Source: Eonycteris spelaea | Taxonomy: Eukaryota; Chordata; Mammalia; Chiroptera; Pteropodidae | Reading direction: 5' to 3' | Assembly (NCBI GenBank): GCA_003508835.1 | Contig: PUFA01000066.1 | Coordinates: 1,674,001-1,738,000, forward strand | DNA: 64,000 nt | Shown: positions 45,421 to 57,399 of the stretch, piece by piece | How the letters are laid out: each line of letters starts with the position of its first letter | Numbering within the stretch: position 1 is the first letter of the stretch | Program-made: the position numbers and the translations under genes | Notes under the pieces: generated by a model | Told to the model about the DNA's origin: nothing | Seen by the model: only the letters and a program-made list of their open reading frames with translations | Databases searched by the model: none

Positions 45421-45739
45421 TATTGGGCTTGAGGGGAAGATGGGAGCGGGGTGTCTCTATAACTTGTATGCAAAGCAAACCTCAAGAAATTTTATCCTTA
45501 TTGTCAACAACTCATAACAAACCACCTCTTGGTTTGTTTTCCTCTTCCCAGGTGGGCTCTTTTTTGAATTGAAAGATATTTCGGTTACTTTTCCATTTTC
45601 ATGGAAAAGGTCAAATTTTAATGTACCATTTTTACTTCATCATACTAACAAATATGTTCATGACATTGGTAACTAGAGAACTCATACAAGAAGCAATTTC
45701 CCAATCATTAAATTTTTGAATACATATATAATATGTATT
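45421..45739. other. unassigned AT-rich sequence
   Basis: Nothing recognised. Confidence 0.35.
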
Positions 45740-45753
45740 CATATATATATATA

Positions 45754-45819
<66 letters not shown>
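45740..45819 (+). repeat. (TA)n microsatellite, about 80 bp
   Basis: Nearly pure TA units with one 'tagta' interruption at about 45753. Reading frames rich in I/Y across it are artefacts. Confidence 0.97.
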
Positions 45820-45820
<1 letters not shown>

Positions 45821-46607
45821 TTTGCTGTCCCTGCGGAGATGCATGTTGTCATCTGTGCTGGACCCCTGGAGATTTCACTGTTATTTTTCTCAGATTGATA
45901 CAAGTCAGACTTCAGATAACGTTCGATTGTATGCATTTGTTAAGGGGCATCATAGAATTGGGAAATCAAGAGATGGAAGGAAATTTAAGAATAATTACAG
46001 TTGATATTTGCGTATGTGTAATAGGGCAAAAGTTTATAGAATTTTTCAGGTCAAGGCACACAGGAGCCTGTCCAGTCCTAGAAAACTCTATAGATAACCC
46101 AGAATATTCTCTGAAGAGTGAGCTTCCTGCTCTCTACCTAAATCTTTCTGATTCAAAGATTGTTGAGATACCATTCCTCTCAATTATGCATTTTGGATCA
46201 TCTGTGGGCATAACCCAAGTCGATACAATCAGAATTAATCCCAGATCTTTCATGGAAGCAACTGGAAAACAGCCCCCTCTCCCTGTGTTTGAGAATCTCA
46301 GTGAATGTGAGGATGCAGACACTGGGCCCCTCTCAGCCCGGGAGGGTGAGCCAATACCTAGATGTCCAGATGACTTTATTTGAGAGCTGAATCCAGCTGT
46401 ATCTGATGCCCGTGTAAGATGGTATGGAACTTACTGTTCAATCCCAAACACCTCTGGCCCTAACTGAGCTCACTATTAATAATTTTTACAATGATCCATT
46501 AGCAGGCATAAGTCAGTTCTGTTCTGGGAAAACTCTTGACTGACTGCTCAGTCACGTGAGACAAGAAATCCTCCCCCATCACTCCTTTCTTAAATTATAA
46601 AATCTAA
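45820..46607 (+). other. unassigned block with a 162-codon open frame
   Basis: 45895-46383 is open on the plus strand (about 162 codons, starting MIQVRLQI and ending RCPDDFI). It is not recognised, has no clear promoter, splice sites or domain, and parts of it read like diverged interspersed repeat ('catagaattgggaaatcaag'). Probably an old repeat or chance. Confidence 0.3.
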
Positions 46608-48640
46608 TCATTCAGAGTTTAGGACTTTTAATTTATCCCAAAGTTGCTGAAATAAAACTATGATAAAACATTCTGCCTTCTATGACAACCCCAACACAAC
46701 ACACACACACACACACAACACACCACACACACAACACACCCCATATCAGTAGGAAAAAAAATGGTTTTGTACATGGGAAGAAACAACATAAATTCAAAAT
46801 TTACAGATTAGCTCTATCATTCATCTCTTTAAAAAGTTTATGGGAATAGCCAATCAAAACCAACAGGGCATCTCCCTTGAAACATTATCTATACAGATTT
46901 CCAAGCAGACCACAGGGCTGTATAGTGTCGTGGAATGTCCTTAAAAGGCTATGTCATTGATCAGGTAACAGAGTAAAAACCCTAGAATCCTTTCTTTCAA
47001 ATGGAAGAGGGAAAGACAGGGATAGTCGAAACTATTCGAACTCCGTCTTCTTCCTGTGTGGCTCCTACCCTCTGCCTCCTCAGAAGCTTCTCGGCCTCTG
47101 AAGTCTCCCTGGCCTCTGCCACCACCTCGCCCTCCAAAGCTGCCTCTGCCTCTGTCACGACCCCTAAAGCCGCCGTAACCCCTAGGCTTGGCCCAATCCA
47201 TCGATTTCACCCTCTCCTACAGCCTCTGTGACAGCTTCGGTGGCGTCTTCACCGCTGGAGTCTGTATAAAAAAAAAACCCTTTGGAAGATCCGTTCTCCT
47301 GGTCGGCAACAAGCCTTGCCGGAACAGAGACACCAAACAATTTCCTTAGAGTCTCTTCTGTAGTCTCCTCAGACAGGCCTTTGGCAGAGTTTCAGATGGC
47401 TGGCTTCTTGCAACTCCCGCCTGATTGTGTCGCCCTCAATTTCCCTTTTAGGACAGGAATTTAAAGCTTCTCCAGCATCTTCAAATGAAGGAAATTCTAA
47501 CATGCGTGCCCGTTAGATTTACCATTTCGGTTCTGGGGCACGTTGATGAAAGTTGCCTCCTCAAATACTTCCTTGAAGAATTTCTCCTGTTGCATGTAGG
47601 AGAGGCTGCTCAAACCCAGAGTGTTTGAATCACCACGCCAAGTGCTATTCCTTCCACCCTTGTTGTCTGGATTGACCTTTCTCTCAGGTACAGTACAAGG
47701 GCGCAGATCGCCCATCTAGCTCTGTTCCCTGTTTTTCTTCCAATGTTTTCTCTGCATCAGCTTCGGTCTTAAATTCAATAAGCAATCCCTTTACGTCTTT
47801 CCATCCTCGCTGACTGATCTGACCTCCGTAGCATCTTCAAACGCTTCTTTTAATTCGTCCTGAGTACGTTGATAAGGCAAGATTTTTAGCCAAAATTGTT
47901 TTGCATCTCAATCTTTTCTGTCTTTTCCCTTGTTTTCTTCTAGTTTAATTTCATTGCCAAAGACTTATCAACCAGTGAGTTCCAAGGCTTTTTCTAGGTC
48001 TGCAGCAGATTCGAAATCCACGTAGCCAAACTTCCTAGACACACCAGTTTTGACACCCACAACAGCAAGATCATTTTTAGCAAAAATGTCCCGGATACCG
48101 GTTTTTAATTCAGGAGCAGATTTGTTGAAATTGAGGTTTTCAACAAAGAGGCTGAAAGATGGCGCTGGCTCTGTGGCTCCTGCTTTCTGTGTCCTGGCTC
48201 CAGGAGCTGCTTCCTGTTCGGTCATTTCCTTCCTTTTCCAGGTGCTGCTTCGACAGGCTCTTCCTCCCTCCATCCTCCTGCTCCTCCTTTCACCTTTTTT
48301 TTTTTTTTGCTGGGGAAACCATCACCTCTGTCCATTGCTGGAGTCACGGTAGCCTTCTTGCCTTTCTTCTAAGGAAGGAGAACGTCTTCTCTGCTGCTTT
48401 CATCTTCGCCATTTCCTCATTGTCACTATCTTCTTCCATCACCTGTGTAGGAGCCGCCATTTTCTTGGGGGCACCTTGATTTTCACCGGCCTCTGCAAGC
48501 TTCGCCATAACGATGGCTTATGACGGCAGAGCGCGCAGGGGGTGGTGAGTGGCACAGATGAGCCCAGAGGAACCGAACGATGTCGATGGCGGCTGCTGGT
48601 CCTGACGATCCGCACCAATGCATGCTTGGCCACCGGTTAC
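46608..48640 (-). pseudogene. NCL: processed nucleolin pseudogene (retrocopy)
   Basis: Intronless, decayed copy of nucleolin mRNA on the minus strand. A 5' UTR-like part (48625-48509) is followed by a start ATG at 48508-48506 (MAKLAEAG, nucleolin-like N-terminus). The acidic/Lys-rich region is mostly lost. RRM1 lies around 48180-47970 and is nearly perfect (NLNFNKSAPELKTGI, KFGYVDFESAADLEKALEL). RRM2 (47900-47710), RRM3 (47700-47480) and RRM4 (47390-47240) follow with frameshifts, then a shortened RGG tail (47200-47090; GGFRGRDRGRGSFGGRGGGR). The 3' UTR matches nucleolin text to about 46610. Two tandem stops (TGA at 47970-47968, then TAA) end RRM1, and several later frames are broken. There are no introns, so the snoRNAs of the parent gene are absent. 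No clear poly-A remains. Nucleolin is a nucleolar RNA-binding protein of ribosome biogenesis; this copy cannot encode it. Identification is very secure. Confidence 0.95.
46692..46740 (+). repeat. (AC)n repeat inside the NCL retrocopy 3' UTR
   Basis: ACAC units with CC and AAC interruptions, in the position of the T/G-rich low-complexity part of nucleolin 3' UTR. Probably expanded after insertion. Confidence 0.9.
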
Positions 48641-49899
48641 AGCTCAAAACTCAAAAAGCCCCTTTTTGGTAAAGCCATCTATATATCCTTGCAGTAATTT
48701 CTTCTGCTTACGTTAACCAGAGGACAGTTCTTGACCGGTGGGCGAAATCATTTGTCGTTCAAACTGGGTCACTTGGGAGAGTGAAAGAGTTTGCTATTAA
48801 TAATTAAGAAGGCAAACAGGCCCACACTGGCACATCCCCACGCAGATCAGGATATATGCCCTAAGGACTGAGTGTCCTAGGTGCCTCACACCGTGCTGGG
48901 CGTAAAAGATTCCAGAATAAATGAGACCCAGGTCCCTTCAAGGCGCTCACTGTCTAGTAAGAGACATAAATACCTAAAGCCACAATCACAGCACAAGATA
49001 CTGAGGGGGGACCACCTGCTCAGCGGCCCCTTTGAATCGTGACCACATTTTCAGAGTTTGCTTTTGTTTAGTAAAACCTCACAATGACGAATTGCCGAGC
49101 ACAACAACCGACTTGACCTCCTCCTTCCCTCCAGCATTTCTGGAAAATTCCAGCACTTCAAAGAAAAATGACAGGCATCTGTGGTTTGATATGTGAGCTA
49201 CTTTCTGTCTCTCTAGTAATAGAATTTCAGCTCAGGAGCCTTAGAGATGGAAACCTCCTATCTTTGGGTCAAGAAGGTGGAATGGGATGGAACAAAAAGA
49301 AGGCTCCGTTTCCTCCTCCACGTGCCCCATCGCATCCGCTCCAGATCAGATCTGAATCAGCTCTTGATGTGAGCAGGTCGCCCCGCCTGTGCTGTCGACT
49401 TTCCTTCTGAAAGCGAATCATCGGTGTGACTTTCCTCCTCAAAGCCTTCCATGACGTCTGATGGGAATTGTTACTGTGTCCGCAGAGGGTCAACCTTGGT
49501 GCCTGTTGCAAGTCATTCCCACGCCATCCCGGGGCTGTCTTGACCCAGCTGCACTGCAGGGCTGCAGGTCAGCAGTCAGCATCACTGGGAGGGTCGGGAT
49601 GGTCACGTGAGGCTTTGCTTCCTGATTTACAGACCCACGGAGGTGTCCCCTCTCTGGCCCTCCCCTACATTTTTGGCCCTAACACTGCCCTTGACAAAAT
49701 AGCAACGGCTCATTTATAAATCTACTTAAGGTCTTTCCAGGCAATATTTTCAGATAACTTAAGCAGCGAAAAAAAAAGGATATGCATTCAATGGGCTCAC
49801 TCCCACTCTGAGCAAGCCACTCCTCCCACTGGTAACGACCTTCTGAATTGCCAGTGTATCCTTAGTGCTTCTTCATGCAAACACAGCAATGTACACACG
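48641..49899. other. single-copy sequence with an old-repeat piece
   Basis: 48860-48980 ('cctcacaccgtgctgggcgt', 'ggtcccttcaaggcgctcac') looks L2-like. The rest is unassigned; no exon supported. Confidence 0.4.
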
Positions 49900-50450
49900 C
49901 TAACTCACATTCCTTCCTTTCATCCAGAAAAGCACTGTTCTATAAATACTGCTATACATCTTGCTTTTTATCACTGACAAGATCTTGCATATATTTGACA
50001 ATATTCATACCATGATCCCATAACTTTGTTTTAATAGTTCCATAATGTCTCAGTATGTGGAGATTTCATAGTTTTTGTGCATTTGTTTATGTTTTTGTTC
50101 ATTTGTTTGTTTATTTTTTTTTGTTTGTTTGTAACCAGTCTCCTGAGGTCAATTGGGTGATTGCAAAACTTCGGTTCTCACAAAAGAATATTGTGATACG
50201 TAACTTTGATCATAAGTGCTTTTACACAAATACCTGGAATATAAATTCCCAGGAGTGGGATTTGATGACTCAAAGAGTAAATGCGTTTGCCAGTTTTGTA
50301 GATATTGGCAAACGTCCTCTAAAGAGGTAGACCATTTCACCCCCACTATCCGTGCTGGGGAAGGCTTGCTTCCCCAAAGAGTCATCAACATGGAACATTG
50401 TCAAACTTTTGGATTTTTGCCTATAAGGTACTTGAGGAATAGCACGTCAG
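49900..50450 (-). mobile_element. old L1 LINE 3' part, reversed
   Basis: Reverse L1 order: 'gttttaatagttccataatg', 'acacaaatacctggaatata', 'aattcccaggagtgggattt', 'tgatgactcaaagagtaaat', 'ttttgtagatattggcaaac', 'acattgtcaaacttttggat'. A GTTT-rich stretch sits inside it (50093-50133). Confidence 0.75.
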
Positions 50451-50899
50451 TCTAATTTTTTATGATCAAAACCCTCTATATTAAAAAGACATCAAGAAGG
50501 TCATAAATCAAGTCGTCCCCCTCCCTCCTGGCATTACCGGTGACACACGGCAGGAGGTCAGTGGTGCTGATCCTACTGAATGGACTTGCCACACATCACT
50601 CCCCAAGGAAGCAAGGACAGAGTGGCTCCATGTGTGACCCAATCTGCCACCAGAGCCATCTCTTGCTTGTGGGAGGGACACTAGAGTTCAGCATCGTTTT
50701 ATCAGTTGTCGTGGTTTTGTTCTTGGTTTTCTTCGTGTTTTCATTTTCGTTTTCGTTTTGGGGAACACCATGCTGAGGACCTGCCCGTGCTGACGCTGCC
50801 ACTCTGCCACTCTGCCAAGCTGGCATCTCTTCCGAAACTCGCCTCTTGAGGGAAAGAGGGGTTTCACTTTCTGTCGCCTTCCAGCGCAAGCCGTGTGTC
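50451..50899. other. unassigned; short (TTTTCG)n
   Basis: Pyrimidine repeat TTTTCG/TTTTCA at 50735-50758. Nothing else recognised. Confidence 0.4.
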
Positions 50900-51260
50900 C
50901 AGCTGCCGAGGGGATTTGACGAAACGCAACATAGCTCTTCGTCCGACAGTTAGCGGCCATGTTTCCTTGCCCCGCTATAATACTGATTTCGTGCCGTGGA
51001 CATTAGCAAGAGAAAAATGCATACCTAACGGCGAATATCTGCGGAACATATGTTTCTGCTGAACATTCGTGCCTTGATTTTGCTCCATGTGACACCGCAA
51101 TTCTTCCTGCTGCCTACGAGCTCGATTCCATTCATGTGTCTAACATCTAATTCAAGTGGAAGTCTGCTCCGCAAGCCAATTCCCGGCCTGTATGTATCCC
51201 CTTTTCGCAAATTATTATGGCTGATTCTCTCGTACCACAGTTTTTTGCAGGAATCACTAG
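50900..51260. other. CpG-retaining candidate conserved block
   Basis: AT-rich but with many CpGs ('tttgacgaaacgcaacatag', 'cttcgtccgacagttagcgg', 'acctaacggcgaatatctgc'). That is unusual for neutral mammalian DNA, where methylated CpG decays. The open frame 51050-51265 (71 codons) is not recognised. Conserved non-coding function is inferred. Confidence 0.35.
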
Positions 51261-51599
51261 CTTAAAAAAATCCTGATGATGCTAAAGGAGATCTCATATT
51301 CCTCTTCCGTGTTGTTATAAATGAAAGATGACTATTTGGAATCTTCATCGAAAACAAGTGTCCACCTGGCATAATAACACACTGTAATTTTTTTAAAAAG
51401 AAACCATAAAGCAGAAAGCATTTGCCTTTATTTCCTCAAATACAAAACCAGTTCTTTGGAAATCTGTGTGTTTCTAAGTAAACTCATACCAAGCTCCCAT
51501 GGCTCAAAATTCAAGTTGCTCAGACCAACAACTAGTGTCATCCTGAGACTCGTGCTGTTTTGTTTTTACGCAGAACACGTCCAATCCATTTAACAAAAA
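51261..51599. other. AT-rich unassigned sequence
   Basis: Nothing recognised. Confidence 0.35.
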
Positions 51600-52325
51600 C
51601 TCTTGGTTCTACCTTAAAAAATATATCCAGCTTCAACCACTTCTCCCACCCTTACTGCCACTACCTTAGTCCAAGCTGCTGTTGAGACTCTATTCTCAGG
51701 AGCCTCCTGGGATCTGGCTTGCCACTATTCTCCCCCCTTCCTCCAGTCTATTCTCAACATAATGGTCAGAGTGGTCCTTTTAAGAATAAGTCAGATCACG
51801 TCACGTTTCTTCTCAAAACCCTCCGAAGTCCTCCCACCTCACTCAAATAAAGCCCAAATCCTTGCAATGGCCTATGAGGCCCTGTATGGTCAGGTCTTCC
51901 CACTTCTCTGGCTTTTTCTCTACACCTGTCTCCCTCCTTCCTTCTGCTGTGATCACGCTGGTCACTCTGCTGCTCAGAAATGCTAGACAAGCCCCTGCCT
52001 CAGGGCCTTTGCACTTCCTGTTCCCTCTGCCTGGAATCCACTCACTCCCCAGATCGTAGACTGTCTCCCTCCCTCTCCCCTTCAGGTCTCTGCTCCTCGT
52101 CAACATCCTCTGAGGAACCCCAGCCCTCTGCTCCCTGCACCACCTTCTTAGCACCAACTACCTCCTGATTCATTCTAGACACATTTTATCTTTTTATTGA
52201 CTATCCTGACCGGAAGGTGAGCGCCACAGAGTCAGGACCTTTCTCGATCCTCTGCTCTATACGTTGAGCCCAGAACATTACAGATGTTCGATAACTAGGT
52301 GATGAATAAATGAATGAATGCATGA
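51600..52325 (+). mobile_element. L2 LINE 3' end, long copy
   Basis: From the L2 coding region ('ctgccactaccttagtccaa', 'tcaacataatggtcagagtg') through 'caaatccttgcaatggccta', 'tgcctcagggcctttgcact', 'tcctgttccctctgcctgga', 'ccggaaggtgagcgccacag' to a terminal 'gatgaataaatgaatgaatg' tail. Open frames on either strand here are L2 remnants. Confidence 0.9.
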
Positions 52326-53127
52326 TTCAGGGATTAACTGGAAAACCAGGCAAAACAGAGCAGTCATGGAAACCCCAATGCCAAGTGAAATGGGCCACAT
52401 GAACTTCAAAGTGTCCATTAAAAGAAAAAAGCCAAAACCACAGAGTTCCATGAAATCTGTTTTTTTTTTTAGTACTCAATCTTCACATTTTTGTTTTGTA
52501 GAAACCAAGTAAACACACTTTCATCTGCCCTGACTTATTCTTTTTTTAATAAGCATTTCTTTGCCTCTCAGCAGACACTGGAGCTCCTGAGTCCCCTAGA
52601 CGCCTGTCTGGTCACGGGGTCATTTGCACTTTGGAGAAAACGGGGCCAGCGTGAGAACTCGCTGCCTTTGTCGGTCAAGGCCAAAATACACAGCACCAAA
52701 TGTCAGCCAAGGATGCGGCTGTGTAATAAGGAGCTGCTGTGCTGGAACATTTTGCATAATTGGAAGGCGAGGGTAACAGCGATGAGGGAAATGAACGTGG
52801 ACGTCCAACGGCTTACGAAGCAGATGCTGGAAAATAAACGGAGCAGAGGGCGTCCGACTGGCTCAGCCCGGCTCTGTCATTTTCTTATTTTTTTAGAGTG
52901 ATGAAGCAACACGGGGGGGTGGAAGGCCTCGTGTTTGCAGAAAGTCACGGCTGTGGAGTCGGGTCGAGGACTCCAGTGGAAGCCCAGCTGCCCGCCCTCC
53001 AGCTGTGTGGCCCTTGGCCAGGCTCCTAGCTGACCCCTCCCCAGCTGCCCCTGGGTTTGGGGGGGTGTCTGTCGTTGCAGCAGCATCTTGTCTGTCCTGA
53101 CGGGTGCAAGCTCTCCTGCGGTCACCT
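52326..53127. other. single-copy sequence
   Basis: 52600-52870 is repeat-free and CpG-containing ('cattttgcataattggaagg', 'gaaatgaacgtggacgtcca') and may be conserved. The open frame 52491-52901 (136 codons, plus) has no recognised family and no supporting splice sites. Confidence 0.35.
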
Positions 53128-53590
53128 GAATAGCGGCCCCCAAAGCTGACCACATTCTAGTCCCCAGGGTTGTGACTATCTGACAGGGGAAAAGGGACTT
53201 TGCAGATGTGACTGCGTTAAGGGTCCCGAGATAGGAAGATCAACCTGGATTATTGGGGTGGGGGGTTCTCTTAAGGGTCCTCGTCAGAGGGAGGAAGAGG
53301 GTCAGAGTCAGAGAAGGTGATGTGACCACGGAAGTAGAGACAGGGGTTGGCTGATGCCGCCCTGCTGGGTGCCACACTGCCCGGTGCGAAGATGGGGGAT
53401 GGGCCACGAGCCGGGGAGTGCAGGTGGCTTCTGGAAGCCAGAAAAGGCAAAGAAGCGGATTATCCCTGGAGTGGCCCTGTCCAGCCACTTTAGACTTCTG
53501 ACCTCCACAGCTGTAAGAGAACAGACTTGTGTTTCAGGACACTAAGCTTGACGTGCTTTGTTCTAGCAGTAAGAGGAAACTGATACGTCT
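53128..53590 (+). mobile_element. MLT1 LTR (ERVL-MaLR), nearly full length
   Basis: Sense MLT1: 'tgaatagcggcccccaaagc', 'gggactttgcagatgtgact', 'aggaagatcaacctggatta', 'gagtcagagaaggtgatgtg', 'aagccagaaaaggcaaagaa', 'cttctgacctccacagctgt', ending 'cagtaagaggaaactgatac'. Solitary LTR. Confidence 0.9.
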
Positions 53591-54349
53591 CCCGATGATT
53601 TCTGTAAAACAAACAGTGCTTCGGTGAACGTCTTCATGTCTCATTGAGATACGTGGGTGTTGCTCAAATTTAGATTCTTAAACAAAGGATGCACTTTATA
53701 AAATTGTTTTCTTTTTTAAGAGTGAAAACACACTTTCTGAACAATGAGAATTCTGCTTTCTGAACTTGAAGAAAATTTCATTCAAAACTTCTGAAATGCC
53801 TGAGGTTAAAGACGCAATGCCACTTATTCACCATCACTCCCGGTCTAACATAAGGCTCTGTGTAATTGCCGTCCATTCTCGCAGGGATGTTTTTTTTTTG
53901 ACCTGGACACCGGCGCAGTTAGTGTTTGGCCTGGGGATGAGAGTTCCCGGACCTGGCTGAAGGAACGCGCAGAGACGAGACCCTAGTGCCGAGAAGAGAT
54001 GGACTCAGAGGGTCCTCCCCCCGCATTTGCCCCGACCTTAAAGGTGCCCCTCTGCGGCGTTCAGATCTGCAGCTGCCAGAACTGGCAGGACAGTCACCTT
54101 GGGGCGAGAGCCCCGACATCACTTTGCATTTTGCTCCCCTGTATTTAACCCAGGAGGGAGTTAGGGAAAGTCACAAACCACCAGCACAATGAATGGTCCC
54201 CAGACTCACCAACCTGTGTCCAGCTCGTCTGCGCATTCTCTGCATTTCTGGCTAAACCACTTCCCTTTTCATTTTTCTCCCCAGGAACCCTGAGGGGAGC
54301 AGGCCGCACTAGGCAGGGTTCCTAAAGGCTGTTTGATGGATCGGGTCTG
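53591..54349. other. single-copy sequence, partly CpG-containing
   Basis: 53950-54110 has scattered CpGs but is too short and sparse to call a CpG island. Nothing else. Confidence 0.35.
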
Positions 54350-54560
54350 AGCCATTGTCTCATTTTGGTCACAAAGGTTAACTGAGCTCCATCAGCAGCT
54401 CAATTAATCACCAACATATGCAGGCATGTTTTCATTCCCTTTCAGGTCACAGGACATATTATAACAGACTGCCAAGTCATTTTAAAGCTGGGAACATTGA
54501 AATTGCTTCTGAGCTGAGTCTATCCTAGAACAGACTTTTTGAGCCTTTCTACAGCTCAGA
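54350..54560. other. candidate conserved non-coding block
   Basis: Repeat-free with 'ttggtcacaaaggttaactg' and 'cagctcaattaatcaccaac' (homeobox-type core at 54401-54410). Inferred only. Confidence 0.3.
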
Positions 54561-55904
54561 TTCTGTATAAGCTGGTAATGGGTATATGGGGAGAGTTAAA
54601 GTGAGATTGGATGGCTTTCATTTAGGATGGCAGAATAGAAATTTGAACATAAGTTGAAGAATTATCATTAACCTTTACAAAGTCACTCCAACCTCCAGAA
54701 GCTGGGAAGCAAGCTCTTTAAAGATACCTGTGTTTTTTACTGGGCACTAAACCTGACCAGTGTAATACTGGTCAAAGCTAGGGTTCCCTGAATTCCCATT
54801 TAAAAAGGGATCATATTAATAGGAGCGATTACAGGGATGGATGGGAAGTGTGGTCAGTCCATAGAAAAAGAAAAATAGTTGAGTAACAAGTCTCTTGCAC
54901 CATTCCCTACCTAAAGGTATTCGTCCAGCAGTCAACCAGAAATTCGCTCAGAAATAGCCATTACCACCAGTGATTATAACACATTCATGTGTAAATCTAC
55001 TATTTTGTGAGTTTCCGGCACACTCTTCTGGTACCATACCCCCATAAATGTCACTCTCCCACTGTTCATTTTTGGGGTTCAGGATGTGGTAGCTCCATGT
55101 CTGAGTCTAAGGGTGAGCATGTGACCTAGCCTGGCCAATCAGATGGCAAATCTCTCAGACAAAACCCCCGAAAAGATTTTCAAGATGAGCACGTGACAAA
55201 TAGAATGGATCCTGCTTCTAGAGCAGGAGTGACTGGGAGAGATGCTCCCTGGGGAAGGCGCTGCTGAATGTCTGCGCAACAGGTCCCCACCCCTCGTTCC
55301 TGCCAGCAGAGCCCAGCCCGCAGTCTAGAGGCTGCGAGTCCGTTACTTGTTCTCCCAGCCTCCTTTGCGGTGAGGTGTGGTCCCGCGACCCAGCCCTAAG
55401 CAGTGGCTGAGATGGGGCGGGGTGGAGGATGGGAAAGAGGGGAGGATCCAGTAAGAGAGAGATGCGCTTGACAGGTTTCTTTCCTACTTCACTGGGTGCT
55501 GTTGTTTCAATACACAGTGCTTGGAAATATGGCAACCGTTTTTTCACAGTAAAGGGAAAAAAATTACCCAGGGCCTTTACATTTTTGAGTTACTGTTCAC
55601 TTTCAGAGCTAACTACACTAAGGCTTCTTGTGTAGGGGAGAAAAAAAAAAAACTTTATAATTAAGCTGCTTTTAGACAAGAGTTTGTTACTATATTCAAT
55701 CCTGTAAGTACAGCTACCGGGAGCCATATTGCTACTCTGTTGGCTCTGGAATGACACTCTTCTGAGACCAGAGCTGGAGCAGCGTTCTGATGACATTGTT
55801 CGGACCCATGGATCCACTTTCACCTGAAGCCTTATCTGAGGTGTTCAGTTACATGAGCCAGTACATTTTCTTTTTGCTACTTTTGTTAGGGTTAGCTTTC
55901 TTTC
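54561..55904. other. unassigned, with short old-repeat words
   Basis: 55100-55210 ('gagcatgtgacctagcctgg', 'ccaatcagatggcaaatctc') and 55690-55840 ('gggagccatattgctactct') are words of old mammalian repeats of uncertain class. Nothing else is recognised. Confidence 0.35.
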
Positions 55905-56222
55905 AAAATTGAATACATCAAAATTTATAACTTCTGCATAACAAAGGATTGCATAAACAAAGACAAGCTGGCTTATACATAACAAAGAATTAATTTAATA
56001 TGCGTCTGTAAAGCAATAAGAAAAATATAAATAATTCAATAGAAAAATTGGGAAAGAATATGAATGGATAGTTTACAGAAGAAATGCAAATGACCAATAA
56101 ACATATGAAAAGATAAGAATTTGACCTTTAATTAGGCAAATGAAAATGACAATAAAATATCCTTTTTTTCACTTATCAGATTGGCAAGGCAAAGCTTGCA
56201 AGGGTAAACAGATAACAACTAT
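55905..56222 (+). mobile_element. old L1 LINE fragment
   Basis: Sense L1 text: 'aaaattgggaaagaatatga', 'atggatagtttacagaagaa', 'caaatgaccaataaacatat', 'gaaaagataagaatttgacc', 'cacttatcagattggcaagg'. It is the region near the end of ORF2 and the following 3' part. Confidence 0.75.
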
Positions 56223-56299
56223 TGTTCTAACTAAATAAGAATAGGCGTTTTGGCTACTAACCAGGAAATAGCTATTTAAAAGTTAAGAACGTTCATTCC
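56223..56299. other. spacer
   Basis: Nothing recognised. Confidence 0.3.
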
Positions 56300-56570
56300 T
56301 TTTGTGTAAGTCAGGGTCCAGGCAGGAGAGTAGAGACCATTCTAATGTGAAAAACAAATAGCAAGAATGTGTCACACAGGTGATGGAAGGACTGAAGACC
56401 AAATAATACATAATGACACAAACTAGAATGGAAGGAAGCCACTGGCAGCTCTAAGGATAATGAGAAAATGAGGAGGTATAATTCATGGAACTCGGGGCTG
56501 GGGTGACCCAGAAGACAGAGAACTACACACAGATTTTTCTTTAGAAGCTGTAGCCATGAAGAGCACAATT
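56300..56570 (+). repeat. unnamed old repeat
   Basis: 'taagtcagggtccaggcagg', 'cacacaggtgatggaaggac' and 'gccactggcagctctaagga' match the ordered text of a common mammalian repeat whose class I cannot state. Confidence 0.4.
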
Positions 56571-57399
56571 ACTGCTCAGAGCAAGGTGGAAGGGGGAAAA
56601 AAAACGTGTTCAGACTTTCACTTCTGAAAAGATGAAATAAACACACTTTTCTCTATTCCCCCTGCTAAGTACAGCCAAAACCTCTAGACATTGTATATAA
56701 AACAGATATTGGTGAAGCCTTTGCTTAGTCTCTCGGTCTCTCGGTGGTTTACTCTCTGCTCATCTTCTGAACTTCTTGTTGGGCAGCATAGGAATCACAA
56801 AGCTTCGAGAGAGAATACAATGGAAAATGTGACCCACTTCTACCGGGTTCCATTTTCTGAGATCTCGGGCTCTCAAACCCTGGTTTTCTTGATAGTCCCA
56901 AACTTCAAGTCCTCAGACGCATGAACTGGCTGAAAACCTTTCAGTTTCCGCGATGCTTGCCCCGCCTCCACGTATAAATTGGCAAATTCCTCAAAAGGAG
57001 AAAGAGATGGAGAATGTAAGGCTCATAGTTCCCTTCTGTCTGAGACCTTGCCCGGGAGTTGCTGTCCGATGCATTCAAATAGAATGTTCCCCCAACACAT
57101 TGCTGTTTTTACTCTTGGTCTTTTTGAAAGACGGAGTTCTGTTTTTGAAAGCTGTCATCTCTGCTAATAGGTGGTAAATCATGTTAGTAATTAATGTCTC
57201 GTGGAAGCACAAAATAGGTATAGTCTAGAGATGGAAACCCTTAGAGAACACCTAGCCAGAGCTTCCGATTTTTTAACACGTGAATTCTATTTTTACAGAA
57301 ATGTACAAATGTTTTCAATTTTAGTACCTAAACCCTGTGCTTTGAAAAAAAAAAAGAATTCAAGAAGAAAAATTTGGAGAAATTGTTGCACAGATGTTA
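56571..57399. other. single-copy sequence
   Basis: Several short open frames, none recognisable. Nothing else. Confidence 0.35.

Noticed and set aside
53950..54110. possible CpG island promoter
   Set aside because: Too short and CpG too sparse; no exon follows.
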